Source of the DNA: an uncultured Oscillospiraceae bacterium | GTDB lineage: Bacteria; Bacillota; Clostridia; Oscillospirales; Ruminococcaceae | NCBI GenBank assembly: GCA_910588145.1 | Contig: CAJUPO010000002.1 | Span: 133,823-197,822, forward strand | Direction: 5' to 3' | Length of the DNA stretch: 64,000 nt | Part shown: positions 25,440 to 34,092 of the stretch, piece after piece | Position numbering within the stretch: the first letter of the stretch is position 1 | Layout: every line of letters begins with the position of its first letter | Made by a program: the position numbers and the translations under genes | Notes under the pieces: model-generated | Databases searched by the model: none | What the model was told of the DNA's origin: nothing | The model's input: only the letters and a program-made list of their open reading frames with translations

Positions 25440-26894
25440 TTATATTAATTCAGGCGCCTTGTATTCAAAGCTGCGTTCAAAAGCGTCTGCCGCACCGATA
25501 ATAGATGCTTCGTCGAATTTTTTACCTACAAGGGACATTCCGATAGGCATTCCGTCCGCATTATATCCGCAGGTTGTTGAAATTGCAGGAAGAGAAGCAA
25601 TGTTTGCGGTTACAGTGCATATATCTGCTTTGTACATTTTAACAGGGTCGGATACATTTTCGTTTACTCCGTATGCGGCGGACGGGGTTGTGGGAGTAAG
25701 GATCATATCGCAGTTTTCAAAAATGCTGTCATATTCAGCTGAGATACGCTGTCTGAGGGCAAGAGCCTTGCCGTAGTAAGCGTCATAGTAGCCGCTTGAA
25801 AGAGCATAGTTTCCGAGAAGTATTCTTCTTTTTACTTCACTACCGAAGCCTTCTGATCTGGAATTGCATATAAGCTGGTTGAAATCGTCGCCGGATTCAC
25901 TTCTATGACCGTATTTTATTCCGTCATATCTTGAAAGATTTGATGAAGCTTCTGCCGATGAAATGAGGTAATAAGCCGGAACAGCATATTTCAGACTGGG
26001 CATGCTGCATTCAACGAGGACAGCGCCCATTTTTTCGTATTCTTCTGCGGCTTTCATTACAGCGTCAGTAATTTCACGGTCGATTCCGTCGCCGTAAAAT
26101 TCTTTAGGAAGAGCTATTTTAACGCCTTCCATACTCATATTAATTTTAGAGGTATAATCAGCGGCGGGCAGCTTTGAAGCTGTTCCGTCATGGCGGTCGT
26201 ATCCTGCGATGGCGTTGAGGATAATTGCGCAGTCATGGGCGTCCTTGGCGATAGGTCCGATCTGGTCGAAGGATGAGGCAAAGGCAACAAGGCCGTATCT
26301 TGAAACACGTCCGTAAGTCGGCTTTAGACCTGTAACTCCGCAAAATGCCGCAGGCTGTCTTATTGAACCGCCTGTATCTGAACCCAGAGCCGCTGCGCAG
26401 AGTGAAGCTGATACACATGAAGCGGAACCGCCGGAAGAACCTCCGGGTACTCTGTTTATATCATAGGGATTCTTGGTTTTTGCAAATGCCGAGGTTTGTG
26501 TTGAACCGCCCATTGCAAACTCGTCCATACTTGTTTTTCCGAGCATAACGATATTTTCGGCGTTTAGCTTTTCCATAACGGTTGCGTCATAAGGAGGTAC
26601 GAAATCTTCAAGCATTTTTGAAGCGCAGGTGGTTTTTACACCGTCTGTGCAGATGTTGTCTTTTATTGCAAGGGGAATGCCGCATAATTCACCGGCTTTT
26701 CCGGAATTGATAATATCCTGAGCTTTTTCAGCTTCATTCAGGGCAATTTCTTCAGTAACGGTAATATAGCTTTCAAGCTTGCCGTCATATTTTTTTATTC
26801 TGTCAATATAAATCTGAGTAAGCTCCGGAGAGGAAATTTCTTTATTGTCAAGAAGCTTTCTCATTTCTCTTATTTTTAGTTTAGTTATATCCAT
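25440..26894 (-). CDS. gatA: Asp-tRNA(Asn)/Glu-tRNA(Gln) amidotransferase subunit A
   Basis: The amidase subunit that releases ammonia from glutamine for the GatB site. The amidase signature is intact: the catalytic lysine in LAIKDNICTDG, the cis-serine and nucleophile in PGGSSGGSA and GSDTGGSIRQPAAFCG, then LKPTYGRVSRYGL. It has 484 residues. It lies 13 bases upstream of gatB-aspS and 18 bases after gatC. Ribosome site GAGGT before the ATG. Confidence 0.97.
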   Translation of the reverse strand: MDITKLKIREMRKLLDNKEISSPELTQIYIDRIKKYDGKLESYITVTEEIALNEAEKAQDIINSGKAGELCGIPLAIKDNICTDGVKTTCASKMLEDFVPPYDATVMEKLNAENIVMLGKTSMDEFAMGGSTQTSAFAKTKNPYDINRVPGGSSGGSASCVSASLCAAALGSDTGGSIRQPAAFCGVTGLKPTYGRVSRYGLVAFASSFDQIGPIAKDAHDCAIILNAIAGYDRHDGTASKLPAADYTSKINMSMEGVKIALPKEFYGDGIDREITDAVMKAAEEYEKMGAVLVECSMPSLKYAVPAYYLISSAEASSNLSRYDGIKYGHRSESGDDFNQLICNSRSEGFGSEVKRRILLGNYALSSGYYDAYYGKALALRQRISAEYDSIFENCDMILTPTTPSAAYGVNENVSDPVKMYKADICTVTANIASLPAISTTCGYNADGMPIGMSLVGKKFDEASIIGAADAFERSFEYKAPELI

Positions 26895-26912
26895 TTTTTA
26901 CCTCTTAAAGTA

Positions 26913-27191
26913 TTATTCAACAACCTTTGGAACAACAAAGCAGTTTTCGCTGTTTTCAGCGTTCTGAAGTATCTTTCCGGTAGCCATGCTTGCCTCTGAA
27001 GCGTCTTCACGCAGATCGTTAAGGTATACGTTCTTGTTGTCAGCAAAAGCGTCATAAACCACGTCAATTTCCTTGACGGTATCCATTATTTCGATTATAC
27101 CGGTCATTTCCTCAGCAGTTTTCTGAAGTTCTTCGTCGGTGAAACTAAGCTTTCCAAGCTTTGAAAGATATGAAACCATTTCCAGATCCAA
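26913..27191 (-). CDS. gatC: Asp-tRNA(Asn)/Glu-tRNA(Gln) amidotransferase subunit C
   Basis: The small subunit that wraps around GatA and GatB. It has 92 residues with the typical start (VSYLSKLGKLSFTDEELQK), a helical N-terminus and a C-terminal end contacting GatB. The start is a TTG at 27191 after GAGGG; the next ATG (codon 5) has no good ribosome site. It is the first gene of the operon, so the whole GatCAB/AspRS system is made from one transcript. Confidence 0.93.
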   Translation of the reverse strand: MDLEMVSYLSKLGKLSFTDEELQKTAEEMTGIIEIMDTVKEIDVVYDAFADNKNVYLNDLREDASEASMATGKILQNAENSENCFVVPKVVE

Positions 27192-27251
27192 CTAAATCCC
27201 TCATTTCTAAAAAATAATTAATCAATGTGATTCTCACGTTATACGTTAATT

Positions 27252-27280
27252 ATTATACAACATTTCGGCAGTCATTGCAA
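27252..27280 (-). promoter_or_regulatory. gatCAB-aspS promoter
   Basis: TTGCAA (27275-27280), a 17-bp spacer and TATAAT (27252-27257) lie on the minus strand. No T-box leader was recognised in the 60-base leader. Confidence 0.75.
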
Positions 27281-27469
27281 GAATTTTTTATCATATTATG
27301 GAAGAGTAAAAATAAATTACGGTAAAAATTTGTATAAAGTCATTGGAGTTAATTTATGATTCGCTTTTCAGAGGTTACTGCTGAGCAGCAAAGATATGAA
27401 AAAAATTCTGTTTAAACATATTATTTTTAACAGATTTGGTTTTATATAAATGAAATTTCAAAAAGCTTG
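27281..27469. other. Intergenic region between the gat and dap operons
   Basis: Between the divergent promoters the DNA is AT-rich. It contains one 19-codon frame (27356-27415, plus strand, start ATG after GGAG) encoding a peptide beginning MIRFSEVTAEQQRYE. I cannot tell whether it is a leader peptide, a gene remnant or chance. Nothing else is recognisable. Confidence 0.5.
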
Positions 27470-27498
27470 TTGATTTTTGAACGGAAATGATATATACT
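27470..27498 (+). promoter_or_regulatory. dapF operon promoter
   Basis: TTGATT (27470-27475), a 17-bp spacer and TATACT (27493-27498) lie 35 bp before the dapF start. No lysine riboswitch was seen. Confidence 0.7.
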
Positions 27499-27532
27499 AA
27501 TATGTGAAATAAAAGGAAAAGGGGCGGATATT

Positions 27533-28381
27533 TTGAAGTTCACAAAGATGCACGGTATCGGAAATGATTACATTTATGTAAACTGCTTTGAGGAAAAAGT
27601 TGAAAATCCGGAGGCAGTTTCAATATATGTCAGCGACCGTCATAAGGGCATAGGTTCTGACGGACTGGTTTTGATTATGCCGTCAGATAAGGCTGATTTC
27701 AGAATGAGAATTTTTAATGCAGACGGCTCAGAAGCTATGATGTGCGGAAATGCTACAAGATGTATCGGAAAATACGTATATGATAAAGGATTGACAGATA
27801 AGACAGAAATTACCCTTGAAACAAATTCGGGCATAAAGTATCTTACCCTGTTTCCGGAAAACGGAAAAGTTGAATATGTAGAGGTTGATATGGGAAAAGC
27901 TGTAATTGTTCCCAAAGAGATTCCGGTTATGGCTGAGGGTGAGAGCTTTATTTCCGTTCCCGTTGAGGTTGGCGGTATAGAATATAAGATTACGTGTGTT
28001 TCTATGGGGAATCCTCATGCAGTGGTTTATCTTGATAACATAGCTGATCTTGAACTGGAAAAGATGGGGCCTTTATTTGAAAACCACAAGCTTTTTCCTG
28101 ACAGAATTAATACTGAATTTATTGAGGTACTTGACAGCCGTACATTAAATATGAGAGTATGGGAAAGAGGAAGCGGAGAAACCTTTGCCTGCGGTACAGG
28201 CGCCTGCGCTTCGGTAGTAGCGTCGGTTTTAAACGGATACTGCCGCAGGGATGAGGAAATAACAATTCATCTCAGGGGCGGTGATCTGAAAATCACATAC
28301 TGTGGTGACGGTACGGTTATAATGAAGGGTCCTGCCGCTTTAATATGCGACGGAGATGTTGATGTAAGCTTTATAAAGTGA
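27533..28381 (+). CDS. dapF: Diaminopimelate epimerase
   Basis: It converts LL- to meso-diaminopimelate for lysine and peptidoglycan. The two catalytic cysteines are in MMCGNATRCIGKYV (near residue 71) and FACGTGACASV, and the N-terminal KMHGIGNDYIYV is typical. It has 282 residues. The start is TTG at 27533, five bases after a strong GGGGCGG, and no closer ATG fits. It is first in a dapF-dapL-cmpB operon. Confidence 0.96.
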   Translation: MKFTKMHGIGNDYIYVNCFEEKVENPEAVSIYVSDRHKGIGSDGLVLIMPSDKADFRMRIFNADGSEAMMCGNATRCIGKYVYDKGLTDKTEITLETNSGIKYLTLFPENGKVEYVEVDMGKAVIVPKEIPVMAEGESFISVPVEVGGIEYKITCVSMGNPHAVVYLDNIADLELEKMGPLFENHKLFPDRINTEFIEVLDSRTLNMRVWERGSGETFACGTGACASVVASVLNGYCRRDEEITIHLRGGDLKITYCGDGTVIMKGPAALICDGDVDVSFIK

Positions 28382-28406
28382 AATAATATATTTGAGGTGT
28401 AATAAC

Positions 28407-29594
28407 ATGGTTAAGGTAAACAAGAATTTTTCAAATCTGGTTCCAAATTATTTATTTGCAGATGTAGCCAGAAAGACAAATGAATTTATCAAGGCTAATC
28501 CGGATAAAAAAATTATTAGGCTTGGAATAGGCGATGTTACGCTTCCTTTGGCGCCTGTTGTAGTTGAGGCAATGAAAAAGGGCTGTGATGAGCTTGGCGT
28601 TAAGGATACTTTTAAGGGTTATCCGGATTATGAGGGATATGAGTTTCTTAGAAAGGCAGTTTCAGATTATTACGGAAGCTTCGGTGTAAACGTATCCGCT
28701 GATGAAATACTGATTAATGACGGCGCAAAGAGCGATGCCGGAAATATTGTAAATATTTTCTCTGAGGATAACGTTGTTTTAGTAACAGATCCGGTGTACC
28801 CTGTTTATGTGGATTCAAATATAATGGACGGCAGAACAATCCTTTATGCTGACTGTACCGAGGAAAACGGTTTTTGTGCACTTCCGGATCCGTCTGTTAA
28901 GGCTGATTTGATTTATCTCTGTTCTCCTAATAACCCAACAGGAGCGTGCTATACAAGAGAACAGCTTAAAAAATGGGTCGATTATGCAAACGGCAACGGT
29001 GCGATTATTATCTATGATGCGGCATATGAAGCGTTTATTACTGAGGAAGATGTTCCTCGCAGCATTATGGAAATAGACGGCGCAAGAACTTGTGCAATTG
29101 AAATGTGCTCACTGTCAAAGACTGCTGGATTTACAGGTACAAGATGCGGTTATACGGTTATTCCTAAGGAACTGGAGGCAGACGGCACAAACATTTATAA
29201 TTTGTGGTACAGAAGACTGTCTACAAAGTTTAACGGAGTTTCTTATCCGGTTCAGTGCGCAGCAGCAGCAGTCTTTTCTGAAGAGGGACAGAAGCAGATC
29301 AAGGAAAATATTGCATACTATCAGGAAAATGCTAAAATTATTGCCGGAACTATGGATGAGCTTGGAATAAAATATACAGGCGGTGTTAATTCTCCGTATA
29401 TTTGGCTTAAATGTCCTGACGGCATGGGAAGCTGGGAGTTTTTTGACTATCTGCTTGAAAAGATAAATGTAGTCGGTACCCCTGGAGAGGGCTTCGGCAA
29501 AAATGGTAAGGGCTGGTTCAGACTCACATCATTCGGCGACAGGGAGAATACTGTCGAAGCTATGAAAAGATTTAAGGAACTCTTTAAAAAGTAA
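28407..29594 (+). CDS. dapL: LL-diaminopimelate aminotransferase
   Basis: A PLP aminotransferase that makes LL-diaminopimelate directly from tetrahydrodipicolinate, bypassing acetylated or succinylated intermediates. DapL marks: RLGIGDVTLPLAP, GYPDYEGYEFLR, SPNNPTGA, and the PLP lysine in CSLSKTAGFTGTRCGY. It has 395 residues from the ATG at 28407, which follows GAGGTG. Its pairing with dapF (whose substrate is its product) supports the assignment. Confidence 0.95.
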   Translation: MVKVNKNFSNLVPNYLFADVARKTNEFIKANPDKKIIRLGIGDVTLPLAPVVVEAMKKGCDELGVKDTFKGYPDYEGYEFLRKAVSDYYGSFGVNVSADEILINDGAKSDAGNIVNIFSEDNVVLVTDPVYPVYVDSNIMDGRTILYADCTEENGFCALPDPSVKADLIYLCSPNNPTGACYTREQLKKWVDYANGNGAIIIYDAAYEAFITEEDVPRSIMEIDGARTCAIEMCSLSKTAGFTGTRCGYTVIPKELEADGTNIYNLWYRRLSTKFNGVSYPVQCAAAAVFSEEGQKQIKENIAYYQENAKIIAGTMDELGIKYTGGVNSPYIWLKCPDGMGSWEFFDYLLEKINVVGTPGEGFGKNGKGWFRLTSFGDRENTVEAMKRFKELFKK

Positions 29595-30121
29595 TGAATG
29601 TACAAAAAACAGCTTCATATGTCTTTACGAAAATCTGTTCTGCCGCTGTTCTCTTCACTGTCTGCGGATTTGCAGGATGGGTATATGAAACAGCGCTGAC
29701 ATCTTACCTTTGGGGAAGATATGCGGAAAGAGGATATCTTCATATTCCGGTACTTCCGGTTTATGGAGTGTTTGCGTTTCTTCTTATATTGATTTTAAAA
29801 AAATGCAGAAGATGGTTTGCAGTATTTGCAGGAGGCATGATTGTTTCAACGGCGCTGGAGCTTGTAAGTTCATACATAATTGAAGCTGTTATACACCAAA
29901 AACTTTGGAACTATTCAAGCTGGGATTTCAATTTTCAAGGAAGAATATCCCTTTACAGCAGTCTGATTTTCGGCGCTATGAGTGTACTGCTTATTAAAGC
30001 TGTTTATCCGGCAGTTAGAAAATTCAGAAAAAAAACTTCAGAAAATGTAGTCAGAACTATCGGTATATGCTGTATTGCCGTTATTTCCCTTGACTTTATT
30101 TATACTTTGACTCAGAAGTGA
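29594..30121 (+). CDS. CmpB-family (PF06541-like) membrane protein
   Basis: A 175-residue protein with about five hydrophobic segments. FAGWVYETALTSYLWGRYAERGYLH, LPVYGVFA and LWNYSSWDFNFQGRISL fit the family labelled putative ABC transporter permease (CmpB-like). Its ATG overlaps the dapL stop (TAATG), so it is translated from the dap transcript. No transport function is established. It is distantly related to the protein at 2413-2802. Confidence 0.8.
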   Translation: MNVQKTASYVFTKICSAAVLFTVCGFAGWVYETALTSYLWGRYAERGYLHIPVLPVYGVFAFLLILILKKCRRWFAVFAGGMIVSTALELVSSYIIEAVIHQKLWNYSSWDFNFQGRISLYSSLIFGAMSVLLIKAVYPAVRKFRKKTSENVVRTIGICCIAVISLDFIYTLTQK

Positions 30122-30159
30122 GTTATCTGTATAATTTACAATTAAATTCAGAAACTATG

Positions 30160-30210
30160 TTCAGGATATGCCGTGAAATGTTTTACGGTGTATCCTGAAT
30201 TTTCTTTTTA
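30160..30210 (+). terminator. Terminator of the dapF-dapL operon
   Basis: A long imperfect stem begins TTCAGGATA (30160-30168), pairs with TATCCTGAA (30191-30199) and includes an inner CCGT/ACGG. It is followed by TTTTCTTTTTA. Confidence 0.75.
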
Positions 30211-30226
30211 TACTTCTGGAGGTTTT

Positions 30227-30412
30227 ATGAAAAAATATAAAAAGCAGTATCCCGTTCCGGCATATGAGGATATAATGATGGGTGAAGCAGGAAGCGCAAA
30301 TGATTGTACCGGACTTATACCGTCAGTGGTATATTATGGCTCGGAATATGAATCGTACAACGAAATATGCGACTATTCCGTATCGGGTAGATTTAAGCAG
30401 GATATGCCCTGA
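30227..30412 (+). CDS. Small DCTGL-motif protein, unknown function
   Basis: A 61-residue peptide starting at the ATG at 30227, four bases after GGAGG. It is basic at the start (MKKYKKQYPVP) and then acidic, with the segment GSANDCTGLIPSV and a second cysteine in NEICDY. Small clostridial proteins ending in or containing DCTGLIP are a group I recall but cannot name. No signal peptide or membrane helix. It lies between the dap terminator and the subtilase gene. A further hairpin (30426-30456) follows it. Confidence 0.6.
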   Translation: MKKYKKQYPVPAYEDIMMGEAGSANDCTGLIPSVVYYGSEYESYNEICDYSVSGRFKQDMP

Positions 30413-30425
30413 TAAATTTAATTTT

Positions 30426-30460
30426 AAAATATCCTCTGGATATCAGGGGATATTTTACTT
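30426..30460 (+). terminator. Weak terminator after the DCTGL gene
   Basis: A 9-bp stem AAAATATCC/GGATATTTT (30426-30434, 30448-30456) is followed by a short T-poor tail. Confidence 0.45.
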
Positions 30461-30528
30461 TAAGATTGACATTTTACATATAAAAATATATAATTAAAAT
30501 GACAAGTAAATTTTTAAAGGAGGATAAA

Positions 30529-33500
30529 GTGAAACGTAGAATTTTATCAGTGCTGACAGCATTGATTTCAGCAGCGGTTTTATTGGATATGCCTTCTGTC
30601 GGTACATTTACGGCTGACGCCGGTTTATATACAGAAAATGACGGGGAAGTGTCCGATGAATTATACTGCTGTATCGCTGAGGCAGAGGGCGTTCCTTTGT
30701 CGCAGTATGAGTATGCAAAGGAAAACGGCGTTGGAAGCTTTATTTTTACGGAAGAAGGAAAAACAGCTTATAACAGTATTATTGATTCCCATAATGCGTC
30801 GCTGTTATCGTTAAGTCAGCTTGTGGGCAGGGAGATAAGCGAAATATACGGATATACAGCGGCGTATAACGGCATGGCTGTTATTCTTTCAAAAGATGAA
30901 TATAACCTTGCGTTAGAAAATCTTTCTGCTCTTGGTCTGAATGCACTTTATGTATCTGATTTAGTTTTTGAAGACGAGGCTTCAGGGGAATACAGGTATG
31001 ATGTTGAATCCGATTACAGCATTGAATCCCGTGAAACATATACTCATGACGATCTGACAAAAAATATTCTTGATACTGTGGGTGTTGACGGCAGCCGCAG
31101 GGGCGATGGGACTGTTATTGCCGTTATAGATGATTCAATGGAAATTGATCATGAGTTTTTCACCCTTCCGGATGACGCTGAAACAAAGCTGTCCGCTGAA
31201 TATGTAGAAAATATTTCGCCTTATCTTTCAGCGTCAAGAGCCGGCGGAAGTGATTTTTACTATAATGAAAAGATTCCTTTTGCTTTTAATTACGGAACTA
31301 AGACAAATGATGTAAGCTCCAAAACAGGTTTTCACGGAACCCATGTTGCAGGTATTGCCGGAGGAAACGGAGAATCTGAAACAGATCCTTATTATAATGC
31401 TCAGGGAATTGCGCCCGGCGCACAGCTTATATTTATGTCGGATCAGGGACTGAGCGAGTCAGGTATACTTGCGGCGGTTGACGATTGCTTGTATCTTGAT
31501 GTTGACGTTGTTAATACAAGCTTTGGTCTCAGAGGAGCGGCAAAGGGAGCTGTAACCTATGTTGAGGAGGCAATGAAAAATCTTTCGGAATGCGGCATAA
31601 TTATGTGTGTTTCGGCAGGCAACAGCGGAAAGATGGTGTATGATGATCCGCTTAGAACGCCGGATTACTCAACCGGAGGATTTCACAATAATTTAAAGGA
31701 AGTATTATCGGTTGGTTCAGCTCAGAACTGTTTTGTTGAGGAAGATTACATTTATTTTGACAATGAGCCGTTTAGGGTAGCGCCGTTTAGAAATAACAGT
31801 ATTACAAAGGAATTTTCCGACCAGACTGTTGAATATATTCATGCAGGAAACGGACTTCCCTTGGATTACAGAAATATAGATGCCGCAGGTAAAATTGCCA
31901 TTGTAAAATTAGGTGATGAGAGTATAGAAAGTCAGGCGTTGGCGGCAAAGAATGCCGGAGCGGCAGGTATCATTCTTTACGATGATAACTCAGACCTGCT
32001 TTTTACAGAGAATTGCAGTATTCTCCCCGGAGGCGTTATCTCGGCACGGGACGCAGTTAAGTTTTCAGACGCTGATGAAAAAACATTATTGTTTAAAAAT
32101 ATAATTATCCAAAAATATGAAGATAATCAGATGAATGAATTTTCCTCGTGGGATTTTACTGAAGACCTGATCCTAAAGCCGGAAATAACGGGATTCGGAG
32201 GAGATATAATTTCTTCGTATCCGGGAAACTGTTATACGGCTCTTTCCGGCACCTCAATGTCTACGCCGCAGATTTCAGGAATAAGCGCTCTATTAAAGGA
32301 GTATCTCTCAGAAAACAAAGAAAAATACGCAATCACAAGTAATGCGGACTATACTGAAGTGACAGCACGTCTTCTTATGTCAACAGCAGAACCGATTTAT
32401 ACTTCTGACGGACTCGAAATTGCTTCTCCGAGAGTGCAGGGAAGCGGATTGGCAAATCTTGAAAATGCTGTTAATACACCGGCTTATCTTTATACAGACA
32501 GTGAAAAAGACAACTTCCGCCCGAAAATCTCGATGGGGGATTGTCCGAAAAAAAGCGGCGTTTTTGAATTTATGTTCAATATAAAAAATGTTTCGGATGA
32601 AACAGTTTCATACGATCTGGAAAGTACAGTTTTCAGCGACAGCGCCGATGAAAAAAAGCTTGAATGGAATACAAGACCTTTGAATGCCGATGTAACATAT
32701 TTGAATAAAAACGGTTTTAAGATTGATTCTGTTACGGTGGCTCCCGGTGAAGATACGCAAATACACGTGCAGCTTATTATAAGTCTTAAAGACATGGAGT
32801 ATATAGAAGATTATTTCCCATACGGAACCTATATCGATGGTTTTATACGTCTGAAAAATCCTGATGTTCCTGATCTGACCCTGCCTTTTATGGGATTTTA
32901 CGGTGATTGGTCTGAGGCGGATTTATTTGAACCTTTTATTTACAGTAAGAGGATTCCGTCAAAAAATTATTCGTTTCTTGAGGATTCCGGTTTTAATATT
33001 GCCGGAGTTAATAAAATAAAAGAGCTTGCGTCTGCGGGTACGGAACAGATTCCGGGGACGCCTTGTTATTCACCTGACAGTGACGGCAGTTTTAATAATA
33101 TAGTTGTGGATATGTATTTCAAACGCCGGTGCTATGATGTGACGGCAAAGATTTACAACTCCTCAAGAAAAAAGGTGTTCGAACAGAACCTTGGATACGG
33201 AAACAAGGTATTTAATATCTTTGACTACCTTATGCCGTGTTCCTATGATCTGGACTGGGATTTCCGTGATCTTGACGGTGAAATACATGACGGTGAAATT
33301 TATACCCTTATGATAACAGCCGTTGTTCCGGCAACAAATAAGACTCAAATGATTTCACAGGAATTTATTGTTGATACCTCTGCACCGGTAGTTGAAAGCT
33401 GTATAAGGCTGAATGTGAACGGTGAAAAAAAGGCTTTGATAAAGGCTTCTGACAACCGTATGCTTCAGGGCGGAATTTTGTACAATGATGAAACGGAAGA

Positions 33501-34050
33501 GCCTTATGATTATTGTGCGTCGGATGAGAATAACTTGTCCCAATATATTGTACTGAACACAGGCGGAGATTCATTCAGAGCAGAAATTTATGATATTGCT
33601 TCAAACTATACTTTGATTACGGAAAAAGATCTGACCGACGAGACTTATAATTTGGAGTATACGGCAGATAAGATGTACTTTGCCGCTGATGATAAGTCCT
33701 TTAAGAATAAAATAAGCTTTACAGATGAAAACGGAAATAAAGTTTCTTATAATATAGACGTAACTCCTGAACAGGTCTATAAAAAAGGGCTTAAAGGCTT
33801 TAATATTATTCTGGGAAAATCAAAGGTTCAGTTTGTTGAAGCTAAAGTCGGGCTCAGAGGGGACGCAAACTGCGACGGAAGAATAGACGTTTTTGACGCA
33901 GTTTATGTAGCAAAATATACTGTATCTCCGAACACTGAAAAATATAAAAACTTCAAAAATTCTCTTGGATTCTGTCTTGCAGACATGAAACAGGATGATT
34001 CAATAGATGTTTTTGATGCAATAGCAATTGCTAAATATACAGTAAGATGA
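30529..34050 (+). CDS. Secreted subtilisin-like (S8) protease with a C-terminal type I dockerin
   Basis: A 1173-residue extracellular serine protease. The start is GTG at 30529, after AAAGGAGG. Order: signal peptide (1-31, cut near TADA), an N-terminal region (about 40-140) that may be an inhibitor propeptide, then the S8 domain with Asp201 (VIDDS), His269 (HGTHVAG) and Ser576 (SGTSMSTP). A protease-associated insert lies at about 440-500. Fn3-like beta domains follow. The dockerin at 1107-1173 has two calcium-loop repeats, DANCDGRIDVFD and ADMKQDDSIDVFD, each followed by an (I/V)AKYTV helix. The dockerin would tether the enzyme to a cohesin-bearing scaffold. It is monocistronic. Confidence 0.93.
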   Translation: MKRRILSVLTALISAAVLLDMPSVGTFTADAGLYTENDGEVSDELYCCIAEAEGVPLSQYEYAKENGVGSFIFTEEGKTAYNSIIDSHNASLLSLSQLVGREISEIYGYTAAYNGMAVILSKDEYNLALENLSALGLNALYVSDLVFEDEASGEYRYDVESDYSIESRETYTHDDLTKNILDTVGVDGSRRGDGTVIAVIDDSMEIDHEFFTLPDDAETKLSAEYVENISPYLSASRAGGSDFYYNEKIPFAFNYGTKTNDVSSKTGFHGTHVAGIAGGNGESETDPYYNAQGIAPGAQLIFMSDQGLSESGILAAVDDCLYLDVDVVNTSFGLRGAAKGAVTYVEEAMKNLSECGIIMCVSAGNSGKMVYDDPLRTPDYSTGGFHNNLKEVLSVGSAQNCFVEEDYIYFDNEPFRVAPFRNNSITKEFSDQTVEYIHAGNGLPLDYRNIDAAGKIAIVKLGDESIESQALAAKNAGAAGIILYDDNSDLLFTENCSILPGGVISARDAVKFSDADEKTLLFKNIIIQKYEDNQMNEFSSWDFTEDLILKPEITGFGGDIISSYPGNCYTALSGTSMSTPQISGISALLKEYLSENKEKYAITSNADYTEVTARLLMSTAEPIYTSDGLEIASPRVQGSGLANLENAVNTPAYLYTDSEKDNFRPKISMGDCPKKSGVFEFMFNIKNVSDETVSYDLESTVFSDSADEKKLEWNTRPLNADVTYLNKNGFKIDSVTVAPGEDTQIHVQLIISLKDMEYIEDYFPYGTYIDGFIRLKNPDVPDLTLPFMGFYGDWSEADLFEPFIYSKRIPSKNYSFLEDSGFNIAGVNKIKELASAGTEQIPGTPCYSPDSDGSFNNIVVDMYFKRRCYDVTAKIYNSSRKKVFEQNLGYGNKVFNIFDYLMPCSYDLDWDFRDLDGEIHDGEIYTLMITAVVPATNKTQMISQEFIVDTSAPVVESCIRLNVNGEKKALIKASDNRMLQGGILYNDETEEPYDYCASDENNLSQYIVLNTGGDSFRAEIYDIASNYTLITEKDLTDETYNLEYTADKMYFAADDKSFKNKISFTDENGNKVSYNIDVTPEQVYKKGLKGFNIILGKSKVQFVEAKVGLRGDANCDGRIDVFDAVYVAKYTVSPNTEKYKNFKNSLGFCLADMKQDDSIDVFDAIAIAKYTVR

Positions 34051-34054
34051 ATTA

Positions 34055-34090
34055 AAAAGCAGCTCATGGAATATGGGCTGCCTTTTATAT
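34055..34090. terminator. Terminator between the subtilase and P-loop genes
   Basis: AAAAGCAGCTCAT pairs with ATGGGCTGCCTTTT around a short loop (34055-34086), with one bulge, and is followed by ATATTTT. It serves both convergent genes. Confidence 0.75.
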
Positions 34091-34092
34091 TT

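Noticed and set aside
27192..27260. Riboswitch in the gat leader
   Set aside because: The leader is about 60 bases and shows no T-box sequence or stable fold by eye.
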